From: Papaver somniferum
Lineage: Eukaryota; Streptophyta; Magnoliopsida; Ranunculales; Papaveraceae
Length of the DNA: 64,000 nucleotides
NCBI RefSeq assembly: GCF_003573695.1
Contig: NC_039362.1
Location: 17,318,063-17,382,062 of the forward strand
Direction of reading: 5' to 3'
The notes below the pieces were generated by a model. It made no database searches. It was not told where the DNA came from and saw only the letters and a list, made by a program, of their open reading frames with translations. The stretch's first letter is position 1. Each line of letters starts with the position of its first letter. Made by a program: the position numbers and the translations under genes. Positions 52,870 to 64,000 of the stretch are shown here, one piece after another.

Positions 52870-54367
52870 ATGGACGAGTCTATCTCTAATAACGCACTAG
52901 GTCAGAAATTACCAGATGGTTTTCAAAGCTTGAATTCACCTGAGAGAACTGTCACATCTAAGTCATTATTAGAACATTCTTTGAATGTAAAAACTGTTGA
53001 TTGGAAAACACGCCTAGAAGATCAGTTGGATGAAATTTCCGATGAAGGTGATTCAGATATTGATAGATATGTTGATGAGGAAGTCTCATAGTATGTTAAG
53101 TTTTTGGATTCGTTGAAAATTAAGAAGATTACAACTTCTCATGTCACACCTCTTCTGAATCCTCTCGGTTGAGAAAACAAGAAATTGAAAAGGATTTGCA
53201 GAAGTCTTTATGGTTGGAATAGCTCTTGTGAATCGGTCCTCAAAGACTCTGAGGAAAACCTGAGTAGAAGATCACTTGAATGTGATAATTTTTTTTCAAA
53301 AATACTTCTTGTTGGAAGAGAAACTTGCAGAAACTGAAGCAAGGATTAACTCTCAGCAAGCAAGTTTTGATGACAGAGAAAACGCTTTTCTCGCTCGAGA
53401 AAAACGTCTTGAGGATGATTTAGCTGTTGCTCTTGATAAAATCAAGATGTTGGAAGATGACTTGAAAAATTTCAATACTAGTTCAAGCAAATTAACCACT
53501 ATGCTAGGAGCAAGTAAAAATCATTGTGATACACGAGGATTGGGCTATAAGAGATTAAATGCTCCAAGTATTAGCAAAGAGGTAAAATTTGTTAAGGCTA
53601 GTGGTTCTTCTCAACAAAAGGTTTCCACTGATGGAAAAAGTGAAATACCTTTATCGACAGTTAAGGTTCAAAATAGCAAAGTATATTAACCTCCAAAGTC
53701 AGCACACACAGATCGAGGTAAGAAAATTCCTTATGTTTGGCACTATTGCGGAAATAAAGGTCACCTGGAAAGGAGATGTCGTTTCCGTATAAGTAATGAG
53801 AAAATTCATGATGTTCTTGTTTGGGTATCACAAGTAGTTGTGAAACCAAGATCATATGTTAAGACTAATCCCCTTAACGTTACAGGTTGTAACTATCCAA
53901 CCTTTAGGCAAAGGAATCAGTGTTGTGATAAACCTAGATTTTCCTATAAATGTCATACGAATACTTTTCACAATCGTAATGGTTATAAAAAGGATGACTT
54001 CGTAAAGACGAAGACAATATCCGATGCTCCAAATTGCAGAAAGACTAACTTGCAAAAGAATAGTCAATCCAATTCTCTTTCGAGAATTCTAGAAGAGAAT
54101 AATGGTAAGAAGGTTCTAGACTGACTTTTTCCTAAATGCACTCATAAGTGGATACCAAAGAAATTCAATGATGTTTTGAGTGTGAAAAGGAATGATCTCC
54201 TAGAAAATTCCATGACTATGGAGAAGGCAGTATCCATGATGTTGGATCTTAAAAATTTTTGTGGGAAGATGGATTTGGATGTGAAAATTTCTAAAAGTGA
54301 TCTCTTTCATGATAATCCAAAAGTCACTTGTGGTGAGAAAGAAATTGTTCACCTCAACACAACTTGA
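52870..54367 (+). pseudogene. gag: E5 gag remnant
   Basis: ATG 52870 lies 54 bases after the primer site. The first frame (74 residues, acidic C-terminus) stops at 53091. From 53276 a second frame runs to 54367 with in-frame stops near 53687 and 54122. It has a coiled coil (about 53310-53490), a GLGYKRLNAPSISKEVKFVK block typical of SIRE-like Gag, and a zinc knuckle at 53738-53779 in which the first Cys is Trp (W-X2-C-X4-H-X4-C). The usual N-terminal capsid region of copia Gag is mostly missing between the two frames. Confidence 0.75.
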
Positions 54368-55939
54368 TTGTGTTATAAGTGCATCCTCACCAAGGAATAT
54401 GCCCTATTATATATGTATACAGTGAGGGAAGCACGGGAATTAGGGAACACAGATATGTTCGGTAAGGCTGTAGAATTCGACTGGATTCTTCTAAAAAGGT
54501 ATGTCTATAAAACTGAGCAAGATTTGTAATCCATGTACCTTGCTTATCGTTCATTTCTACCTAACTTGATTTGTATTTAAGGTTTGAAAATAATAGTTCG
54601 GGATGTTTGGACTTCATGGTACACATACCAGGTATGAATACCATCATTTAAAATCAAAATACAGGGATTTTAGTACGCATACCCGTTGGCATACTGCTCC
54701 AGTTCACGAAAATTCTTTTGCAAACCGGTATGCATACTGGCATGTAGACGTCGATATTCGGCAAAAACAAAATGGTCGTAACTTCTTCGTCCGAAATCGG
54801 AATGTCCTCATTCTTTTTGCATTATCTTCCTCCTTGAATTATCTTCAAAATGGAGATGATAAATCCTGTATTTGTATGAGTTAATATTGGTATTTATCTC
54901 GTCTCTTGTTTTTGAGTGTTTTGCTCCGTTTCGTCGCACTTGTTCCACTTCTCTTGGAGTTGGGCACTTGGATTCTTGGAGTACTACTCTTATAAACTTA
55001 TTTGTAGCTTTTAAAAGAATGTTGTTGGTGAACCACTGAGAAGGAAGTTCAAGAATGGGCAGTAGTACGCATTACTATGAGATTCTTGAATGTGCACAAT
55101 CATCTCATGTGAACTATGATGCATGGTCTTTATTGACTTTGTATGTTCTTCTTTGTTAATATTATATTTTTATATGCCTTTGGTAGCTATTCTTGGTGTA
55201 AATCCGTGCGAGAAAAGATTGATTCTACCTTCTAAGGACAAAGATTGATTTTGCAGTATTAATCTTTATTGGTTTTATATATTGCAAAAATTGTTATGAG
55301 ATATGTTGTTTACGTCCGTGAACCCTGACTATCCCATATTTGTTCGTCGATATGAAAGTATTGATAAAGATAGAATGAACTTTTGACTTCAAAAGTTAAG
55401 CCTTTTATGTCATTATGAAAATATTGATGGAAGAAATGATGAGCTTTTGTTTACAAAGTTTAAGTCTATTATATGTGATTGTGCAAATAGTGATGAAAAA
55501 TAGAATGAATATTTGATTATTCCGCAGTGTTGGTCTTTCCCTGATCCACATCTTTTTGTATGTACTGTGTTGCTCCATAAGTTCTATTATGTTGAGCATG
55601 ACCAATTAATTGATCATTTTCCTTGTGGTTGATTCAATTGAGATTTTTGCGTACAAATTCATGTTTCATGTAATTTATTAATGTCTAAATAAATCCTTCT
55701 TTTCTTGTGAAAGTAACGTCGCTCTTGTTGTTCTTTCGGGAATGACATTTTATGGGGGAGAGTTCTTTTTTGAATTTGTGCTTAATTGCCAAATCTTTGT
55801 GGGGAGTGCGGTTGTGGAATATTGTATGGTTTATCTTGTATCTTTATAAACTCCTTGATGAATGGAATTAGTTTCGAATAGATCAATCTTATTCTCTTTT
55901 GGTCATGAAGTATCGCTATGAAAATTTCATGAGGATCCC
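54368..55939 (+). other. E5 internal noncoding remainder
   Basis: No supported gene. 54600-54760 has GTATGCATAC/GTACGCATAC words like those in the LTR minisatellites. 55680-55860 is clearly homologous to E6 3' internal sequence (63630-63790, minus), including ATGGGGGAGAGTTC at 55752-55765, a polypurine-like tract. Everything expected between, that is all of pol, is missing. Confidence 0.65.
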
Positions 55940-57585
55940 ACTAGTTTTTGTACCCGTATGCATACTTGAGTAGTTAAAGTACTAAAATCGGTTGGCTCAT
56001 GAACTAGTACATTTATATATTAAGGAATGCATTCTTCGCAAACCGTGGCTATAATGTTCATGAATTGATTCGAGTGAATCAAACTGATTTTGCTTCAATT
56101 GTATTCTTGTATACTTCTATGAGAATATAGCTATTGAACAACTCTTTAACTAGTTTTATTTGAGTCATTTGAACTAGTTATGGTTAAGATGAATAAGATT
56201 GATATGAGAGTGTTCATATAGCTAACCTCGGTTAACTACGGTTGAGCCAACATGGTGTACACGTTTAGGTAAGGTTACATAAACCTAAATGAGGGTACAT
56301 TTCATTTGTGTATAACAAGCTAAGTTCGATCAAACGGTTGAAAGATATTATCTTGAATCTAATCAGGATTTCATCTAATGGTGAATATTGAATGCTTTAT
56401 TACCAAGGTAACTAAGATTGCAAACCCTGATTTAAAAACTATATAAAGGAGAACTCTAGCAACTAGGAAACCTAATCCCCACACCTCCTGTGTGATACTA
56501 GTTCCGACTAGAGTCGATTCTCATTTAACCTTAGGTTTTTCACAAAACTATGTAGGTTAACGACTTGAAGACTTCATTGGGATTGTGAAGCCAGACCCAA
56601 CTATTTTCTCTGTAGTTGCGTGTTCTGATCTTACTTTTACCATCGTGACTGAGTATTATCTTTGCTAAGATTTTATTGAGATTTATCTCCGATAGGTAAG
56701 ATTAAAAGTAGTCACAAACATCTTATTCTCATCGTTTTTGATTCCACAATATCTTATTTCGTTAATCGATTAAGATTATCGTGAGGTAATTGATATTTAT
56801 AGGCTGTTCTTAGGGAATATAAGTCCGGTATATCAATTGGTTCCTGTTCACCTTGATTTATCAAAAGACGGAACAAAACTCATAGGTATTTCTGCGAGAG
56901 ACATATTTATCTATTCCAATAAACTTTTTTGTGTGAGACATATTTGTTTATCAAGTCTTCGACTTTGGGTCGTACCAACTCTTGGTTGTGGGTGAGATCA
57001 GCTAAGGGAATCAAGTGCGTAGAATCCTGCTGGGGTTCAGAGACGTAAGGAGCGCAACTGTACCTTGATCGGTGTGAAATTGATTAGGGCTCAACTACAT
57101 TCCAGTCATAATTTCATTGGTAGTATGCTAATGTCTGTAGCGGCTTAATACAGTGTGGTGTTCAAAACTGGACTAGTTCCGGGGGTTTTCCTGCATTTGT
57201 GATTTTCTCGTTAACAAAATTTCTGGTGTATGTGTTATTTCTTTTCCGCATTATATTTTATTATATAATTGAAATATCACAGGTTGTGCGTTGAATCGAT
57301 CAATTGGTAAATCCAATCTTTGGTTGTTGATTGAAATTGATTGATCCTTGAACATTGGTCTTTGGTACCGTTCAAGTTATTTCTCTTATATTCAACCGGG
57401 CTCGCAAATTCCTATTTGCTGATTGCAGATTGAATTGAGAAATTGAGATACAACTCTTGGATATACTTTTCTTGAGATTGAGTCTGACTGTCTAGTTGAT
57501 TCTCTCAAAAGTATATTGGAGTTTTTCCATACAGGTTGCTAAGCGAAATATTGGTTGTGGTTGTTGTTAGACCCCCATTTTTTTA
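55940..57585 (+). repeat. 3' LTR remnant of E5
   Basis: Homologous to the middle and end of the M1/E5 LTR family (ACTAAAATCGGTTG near 55980; TATA box TATATAAAG at 56440-56448; end near CCCCCATTTTTTTA). The LTR start (TGTTAGAGC and several hundred following bases) is absent. The left border is approximate. Confidence 0.75.
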
Positions 57586-57590
57586 ATAAC

Positions 57591-59382
57591 CAATCACATA
57601 GTGGTCTTCGATGATTGGAAAACCAATTCTAAACTTGTTTGGAAGTATGGTGTAACCAATTCCAAGAAAGAAAATCCATGTAAATATGAAATAAGGATTT
57701 GAAGTGAAAAGATGTCAACATACTTTGAACACGAGCAGTAACTCTTATCATTTATTGTTCAAATATATTCCTTGGTACTCAAGGTGATCATGTACCGAAA
57801 TAAATTATGAATCTTTTAATTAAGGTTTTTGGTTTTATATGCTTTAATTACCAGCAATTAATGCATCGCTCTAGGGAGAAAAAAATTAGTAATATGCATT
57901 CACTAATTGGAGATTTTCTATTGAGAGATTTCGGAAATATTGGACAAGCATTTATTGGAATTAGGAAAACAGAATTTTTCCATTCATTGCATATCTTGAG
58001 AATATTTTCATTTTTGGAAATTCCTTGGTGTCCAAACATCTTTGGTCTACAAACACCTAAGTTTGCATTTCTAGAAAACTATCCTAAGAGCCAGGAAAAC
58101 TTCATTTGTTGTTGTTTTTAGTGAAGCCGTCTATTCGGAGAGAAAAGTATCTTAATTAGGTGAAATCTCTTATGACCGCTCGTTTAAAGACTTCTGGGGA
58201 TCAAGAAGCTCTACGAGTACCGTTGGTGGGAAACTAGATAATTACATTGTTATTAATTTTCGATTTGATTTGATTGACTAACGGTTGTTGAAACTTTGAT
58301 TGCACCTAGTTTGTTTATGCTTGGGAGTCTTCTCTTATGATATAAGATTTAGTCAAACTAGATCAAAGTATCGACGGGATCTTGAGAACTGTTGGTAGAT
58401 CTAAAGTGTGATAATCCATTGTTAACAATCTCTGTTCTATGCGTGATTGATCACAAGAGATTCAAATGGTGTTGTGCAGGTTTTGAAGATGAATGAAGAT
58501 TTGAAGACGAAGAAGATTTCTTATTAGTTTTCGTATCTTGTGAATTGTGTGCACAAACCTTGATCGGCTGGGATCCAACTAGAATCAGTTTATATGATTG
58601 ATTAGTTGTATGAGATCGAGATTCTCTATATTTCTCTTTGAGATATATATCTATTGAGTGTGAATCTAAACTTGACTATTTTGGTAGTTATTTGGATAGA
58701 TTGATCTTACCAGATAAAGGAGTTTATTAGATTAAACATAAGAGATTTTGTCAATGACTCACCTATATCTTGTAGAAAGATTGATTAGAGTGGTTACCGA
58801 ACAGATTATTCCTTTGATGTTTGGAATACGATTCAAAGGACTTGTTATTCACTTGTGTGACTCTAGAAGTCGAAGGCGCATGAATACTGGGGGAACTAAG
58901 TAGGTAGGGGTAGTCTTCTTGGTCTTAACTATACGAAGTTGGTATTAGATTTTTTTATAGCGGCTTAATTCTGAGAGTATTCAAAACTGGACTAGGTCCC
59001 GGGGGTTTTCTGCATTTGCGATTTCCTTGTTAACAAAATCTTGCTGTGTCATTTACTTTTCTATTCCGCAATTATAATTTTTTTTTATTATAATTAAGAG
59101 TAAACTACACTTGTACGTTAACTCCGCAATACTTTATTGTGATCCTATAGAGTTTGGTGATTTCCGAACCTATTATCAAGTAACACACTTTGTTGTTATC
59201 GTCAATCACACAAGTTATGTTGTTGTCGTATTGTCTTGATCTCGTATCCATAGACGATCACACGGAGTGTGAACCGAATTATTGTACTGTCTCGACTTTT
59301 TCCATAGACCTTCACATTCGGTAGAGGACTTATAGGTTGAATTAAAAATATTTTGGTGTATTTGGGTACCCTCGTCTTTTCA
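57591..59382 (+). repeat. Solo LTR L, segment 4
   Basis: Resumes CAATCACATAGTGG after E5, matching the minus-strand L-family copy from about 51220 leftward to 49442, and ends CTCGTCTTTTCA. The frames 57807-58121 and 57848-58039 are LTR sequence. With segments 1-3 it forms a complete LTR, and LINE sequence lies on both sides, so L is a solo LTR. Confidence 0.85.
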
Positions 59383-59428
59383 TTCTCCTTAATAGAGTTA
59401 TGAAAAAATCTGGAATTAGAATCACCCA
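59383..59428 (-). mobile_element. LINE fragment, upstream continuation
   Basis: The minus strand encodes GDSNSRFFHNSIKENE, the well-known GD-N-FFH block of plant L1 ORF2 located before the RT. It joins the LINE at 27336 across solo LTR L. It is cut on the other side by the LTR at 59429. Confidence 0.8.
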
Positions 59429-60617
59429 TGTTAGAGCACTGCTCGGTCGAACTCGCAAGCGTTACTTTCTCAAGCTTGTTTGTCAAGTTTAGTTGATCAA
59501 AACTATAGTCTTGATTTCTAGTCTACTTATAGCTATGTATCGGATTAGGATAGAATATGTAGTTGAGATTTATACTTCATGGTGTTCATCGATTGAAGAT
59601 GAAGATCTACTGAGGAGATCTTGGAGGAACTTCATCAACAAAAGGTATGTAGAGAATAAAACTTATCTATCACTCAGAAGTCTATTATATTCTATCTTCT
59701 AATGAGACTAAGTCATATAGATATATAGACTTTTACATTATACACATTTGATATTTCGAGCTGAGTTTATCTCGATTATTTATTTCTCGAAATATGTGTT
59801 GGAAGCTTTTTGCTTTGACTATGTTCATCATTATTCTTGACGAGTTTAGTTGGAGACAAATTTATTTGTTGGAAACTAAATATTAAGTCAAAAGATGATC
59901 ACGTGAAAATTTCCTTGAAACATCTTACATGATTTGTGTGAGACAATCATTTGATGTCGACTTGGAAAGTTTTGTATTAATCATTCGATCACTTGAAAAC
60001 TACTTGAATCTAATAGTTTGTATGAGACAGCTATTGTCGTCTTCTAAGGATGTTTCAGTGATTGAAATGGGAGTTTAGAACAATTAACCATGTCTGGCTA
60101 CAACACGGTATACATACCTAGTATGAGAACTATATTGTTATGATTCAGGTCCGGGAACCTTGTTTGCGTACCTAGTATGCGATTGGTTCTACCTGAGTTA
60201 GGTCCGGGACAGCTGTTTGTATACCTGGTTTACGAACGGCTGGAGAAGCCAAGGTCTGGAGATGTTGTTTGCATACCTGGTTTGCGAACACAGTGGTTAA
60301 GTTCTAAAATCGGTTAAGTATGATTCTCATACTCATGAACTAAACATTTATGAATTAAAGAATGCAATCTTTGCAAACGGTGGCTTAATGTTCATGAATT
60401 GATTCTTGTATAAGCCTTTGTATAATTACGAAATCCGGTTTTGTTTCAATTTGTTCATATATATTTATATGACATAGTGAACAATTGAACAACTCTATTT
60501 GAAACACAATTAGATTCATTTGATTATCTTTCATGATTGATTGATCATCATATTTGATCTAGAAGTGTTAGATGAATGTAGTTAAGACAAAAGTGTTCAT
60601 ATGGCTAACTTCGGTTA
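59429..60617 (+). repeat. Partial copia LTR (M1/E5/E6 family), plus strand
   Basis: Starts TGTTAGAGCACTGCTCGG and matches the E5 LTR start. Three imperfect repeats of about 55 bp at 60150-60300 carry GTTTGCATACCTGGTTTGCG-like words. At 60617 it switches to the same LTR family in opposite orientation. Not coding. Confidence 0.82.
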
Positions 60618-60737
60618 ACTGTCTGTATCACACAGAAAATTCTGTTGGAATAGATAAATCTGTCACCCATAGAAATACCTACGAGTTTTGTTCCGTCTTT
60701 TGATAAATCAAGGTGCACAGGAACCAATTGATAAACC
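60618..60737 (-). repeat. Short inverted LTR piece
   Basis: 120 bases matching M1 28468-28586 (CACACAGAAAATTCT, CCGTCTTTTGATAAATCAAGG, ACCAATTGATAAACC) in minus orientation. It is fused to a plus-strand LTR on the left and cut by the E6 LTR on the right. Confidence 0.75.
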
Positions 60738-63058
60738 TGAAAAAGCGGGGGTCTCACACCACCCAATATTTCTCTTAGCAATATGTATGGACTAACTCCG
60801 AAATACTTTGCTAGAGAATCAACTAGACAGTCAGACTCAATCTAGATAAAAGTATCTCAAAGAGTTAATATCTCTCTCTTGTTTTTGATATTACTCAAGC
60901 TAATAGAAATCAACGAGTCCTAATCAAACACAAGGAATACTAGGACGGTACCAAAGACCAATGTCCAAGGATCAATCAATATCAATCAACGACCAAAGGC
61001 TGGATTTCCAATTGATGATCACGAACGCACAACCTGTATTATTTCAATTATATAAAATATAATGCGGAAAATAAATAACACAGATACCAGCCTACTCCAA
61101 GCTAACTTCAGACTGGACTATAGTTGAACCCCAATCAGTCTCCCACTGATCCAAGGTATAGTTGTACTCCTACGCTCTGATCCCAGCAGGATACTGCGCA
61201 CTTGATTCCCTTAGCTGATCTCACCCACAACCAAGAGTTGTTGCAACCCAAAATCGCAGACTTGATAATAAACAAATATGTCTCACACAGAAAAGTATAT
61301 CAAAGGATAAATCTGTCTCCCATAGATAAACCCTAGGTTTTGTTCCATCTTAAGATATGAAATCAAGGTGAACATGAACCAATTGATAATCCGGTCTTAT
61401 ATTCCCGAAGAACAACCTAGATTAATCAATCACCTCTCTACAATCCTTCCTGACTACACAAGCGGTTTGTTGAGGAATCACAAACAGTGATACGAAGATG
61501 TTTGTGACTTCTTTATCCTGCCTATCGGAGAACTCTCACGATCTCAAGCCAATTAATCGATTGTACTCGTACGATAGAAGATGCAAGATCAGATCACACA
61601 ACTACGATAAAATTAGTATCGGTATGGCTTCACAATCCCAATGAAGTCTTTAAGTCGTTAACCTGGTTTTAGAGAAGAAAACCAAAGGTTAAAGGAGAAT
61701 CGACTCTAGTGAGCGCACTAGTATCACACAGACGTGTGGGGATTAGTTTTGCCCAATGCTAGATGTCTCCTTTATATAGCCTTCAAATTAGGGTTTTGTC
61801 TTAGTTACAAAGAAATCCATATTCACCGTCAGATGAAAACCTGATTTAGATTCAAGCTAATATTACTCAACCGTTAGATCGAAAACTTAGCTTGTCACAC
61901 ACTTGGGTAGACGTTTACTAGGTTTGCGAAATCCATGCCCAAACTTGTACGTGTATGTTGGTTCAACATAGTAACCCAAAAGGTTAACCATATGAGCATT
62001 TCATATTAACCTTGTTCTACTTCACCATAACTAGTTCAATTGACTCAAATGAACTAGTTAAAGAGTTGTTCAATTGTTATGAGATCTTATGTAAATAAAC
62101 AAGACACAATTGAAACAAATGTGATTCGATTCGATTGAATCGGCTCATGAACTTTATAGCCACGGTTTAGGTAAAGCATTCCTTAGTAATTTAAGTTTCC
62201 TGTTCAGAGCACATCTTTAGATCATAACCTCTTAAGTTCACAAACAAGTTCGCGGACTTAAGTAAACCGGTTGAGTTTTCCAAACTCAGCAGAAATTCTC
62301 GGAAAGATAACTTTCGCCAGTTCGCGGACTGGGTTCGCGGACTTAGCACACAAACGAGTTTTGGAAAATCCAGCAGAAATTCTCGGTCGAGAACTTCCGA
62401 CAGTTCGTGTAATGAGTCTGCGGACTGGGTTCGCGGACTTGGCAAGCCAATTCCACAATCCTCCCGATTTATCTTGATCAACAAAGTTCGAAAACTTCGG
62501 TTCAAGGAATACATGGTTATGTAATCTAAACTCTCATTTAAATCATTGAGATATTCTCAGAGGACGTTATATAGCCGTTATTCACAGACCGTTTCGCGTC
62601 TGAGCAATTCTCAAAGTAATTGAAAATTTTCATGACTTTCGTCACTAGGTGAAGATGAACTTGATCAAAGCGAAACGCTTTACCAACACATGATTTCGAG
62701 ATATAGATAGGCGAGATATACTCGGCTAAAAATATCAAATGTGTATGATCCAGTCTATATAGCATACGCCTGTTGTCTCATAAGAAATAGGAGATAGAAT
62801 ACATAGAATTTTGAGTGATAGATAAGTTCAAGGCTCCACATACCTTTTTGTTGATGAAGTTCCACGGTTCCTTGTATAGATCTTCGTCGTTGTATGATGA
62901 ATCGCCATGAAGTACTTGAGGTCAACTATACTTTGCTATCCTAGTCCGAGACTTAGCTATGTAGGCTAGAAATCAAGACTCATAGTTTTGATCACTAACA
63001 TTGACAAACATGCTTGAGATAAAAACGCATGCGAGGTCGACCGAGCTATGCTATAAAA
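60738..63058 (-). repeat. 3' LTR of E6 (copia), minus strand
   Basis: Homologous to M1 over its full length. The minus strand starts TTTTATAGCATAGCTCGG (63058; normally TGTTAGAGC) and ends CCCCCGCTTTTTCA (60738). TATA-like TATATAAAGG at 61779-61770. Imperfect repeats of about 100 bp with TTCGCGGACTGGGTTCGCGG words occur at 62230-62450. The Arg/Ser-rich frames 62191-62514 come from these repeats. Confidence 0.83.
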
Positions 63059-64000
63059 ATCTCCCCTTTGTCAATTTTAGTGACAAAACTATTAATACAT
63101 ATGGAATACAAAAAAGATAAACTTTAGTGGCTCCCATTCCATAGTCTAATCTTCAACGTTCCCTGAAATCTTCGTCCTTCCAAGTACTCCAATGATCCCA
63201 AAGGTTGTAAGTTTAGCATCACCGTTGTTGAAGATTCGTAGCTATAACAATGAGAGAAATCGAGATTCTCGATCATCATTATACAGTGACATAATATTAT
63301 TATGTAAAATCAAAGTCTAATTGTATCACGACTTTAACAATAATACTACAGTGATATGTATCACTCCCCCTTAGTCAATACTCCATCTCGATCATGGAAA
63401 CCACTCCCCCTTACACAATGATCCGAAAACCATATGTATTTGTAGTGTGAACTACATTATTTCTCCCCCTTTTTGTCAATAAAATTGGCAAAGTACAAGA
63501 ACAGGATCATAATTAAATTTCCACAAGAGACATTTCATAGACTAAAAGAAAAATACATACCAACTTAATTTAGATGCAATCATAAAGCCGAAGCTAAATG
63601 CATTCATCAAGGAGTTTTAAGATACAAGATAACCCCTATAAAATTCCACATCCGCACACCCCGCAAGATATTACCATTAAGCACAAGTTCAAAAGAACTC
63701 TCCCCCATTTGATGTCATTCCCGAAAGAACAACAAGAGCGACCTTAATTTCGAAAGAAAAGAAGGATTTTTTAATTGGACACTAAAAACCATAGAAATGA
63801 TTTTTTATATCCAAAACTCAACCAAATTAATCACAAGTAAACCCATGATTAATTCAATTGGAATACACAACTAAATCAAACCACAATAGTGATCAATTTA
63901 ATCGAAAGTGCTCAACATAAGTAAACTTACGGAGATGACTAACTTAATCGTTCACATACTCAACATAAGGAAAACCAAACGGAATATACGACTACTGTTA
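63059..64000 (-). mobile_element. E6 3' internal region, incomplete
   Basis: No gene is visible. On the minus strand the LTR is preceded by TTGACAAAGGGGAGA (63073-63059), a copia polypurine tract. Further purine tracts of the form GGGGGAG or AAGGGGGAG occur at about 63700, 63463, 63403 and 63364. TTGACAAAAAGGGGGAGAA at 63460-63478 is the type of tract that ends the coding region in SIRE-like elements. The rest of E6 lies beyond the window. Confidence 0.7.

Larger units (their letters stand above)
48210..57585 (+). mobile_element. E5: deleted copia (SIRE/Maximus-like) element
   Basis: 5' LTR 48210-52802 (split by a solo LTR), initiator-Met primer site at 52805, gag remains 52870-54367, noncoding 3' region, 3' LTR remnant ending 57585. 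ATAAC flanks both ends (48205-48209 and 57586-57590). The terminal bases have changed from TG/CA to TA/TA. No protease, integrase, RT or RNase H is visible, so pol was lost by internal deletion. Confidence 0.85.

Noticed and set aside
53738..53779. Functional zinc knuckle in E5 Gag
   Set aside because: The first Cys is Trp and the frame has stops on both sides, so I treat it as a remnant.
62191..62514. Arg/Ser-rich overlapping frames on both strands
   Set aside because: They come from the TTCGCGGACT repeat array in the E6 LTR.
1..64000. CRISPR array, operon, riboswitch or replication origin
   Set aside because: Direct repeats are irregular LTR minisatellites without equal spacers, and the DNA is plant nuclear, so such bacterial features are not expected and none was seen.

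Overview
The window is nuclear DNA of a flowering plant and is built almost entirely from nested transposable elements. I found no independent host gene, tRNA, rRNA or bacterial-type feature. Plant origin is shown by Athila- and Tat-lineage Ty3/gypsy elements, by copia elements of SIRE/Maximus type with initiator-Met-tRNA primer sites, by an L1-type LINE, and by plant tRNA-Asp-like primer sites. The long AT-rich LTRs and the copia and Athila types suit a eudicot, but I cannot name the species.

Layout, left to right. E1 (1-6739, +) is an Athila-lineage element cut by the window edge on the left and by a deletion junction on the right. Its gag-pol frame is open except for one TAG, and its RNase H domain is missing. 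E2 (7096-19536, +) is a complete Athila-lineage element with two LTRs and a GTGTC target duplication, but its gag-pol is frameshifted many times. E2 sits inside an LTR of E3 (minus strand; 6740-7095 plus 19542-25912). E3 is a non-autonomous gypsy element with primer site, LTRs and an unusual Y/Q-rich, coiled-coil and acidic ORF, but no pol. The right end of E3 lies inside the reverse transcriptase of an L1-type LINE (25913-27336, minus; a further 46-bp piece at 59383).

From 27337 to 59382 the LINE is interrupted by one copia solo LTR (called L). L is itself split by three insertions, each of which can be delimited: a solo LTR (27832-30348), a 17-kb Tat-lineage element E4 (30382-47708, minus, duplication GAAGT) and a deleted copia element E5 (48210-57585, +, duplication ATAAC). 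The 5' LTR of E5 carries another solo LTR (49442-52265, duplication GTAAG). The 3' LTR of E4 carries a hAT/MITE-like fragment and a gypsy solo LTR (33462-35046, duplication CCTAG). The right end (59429-64000) holds a partial copia LTR, an inverted LTR fusion, and the 3' LTR and 3' internal region of a minus-strand copia element E6 that runs off the window.

The most interesting content is in E4. It lacks reverse transcriptase, RNase H and the integrase core, but it carries on the opposite strand a multi-exon gene with a plant mobile domain (PMD, PF10536-like) and what look like its own TATA box, 5' UTR exon and introns. This gene (about 36519-41228) converges on the remaining gag/protease/integrase-tail ORF (44176-41498, minus). 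Its three early stops are all explained by TGG to TAG changes at CHG positions, as expected if a methylated, silenced copy decayed by cytosine deamination. A second structural signal recurs in the Athila-type elements: a small stem with an AGGA loop followed by a G5 tract occurs both at the true polypurine tract and again more than 1 kb upstream.
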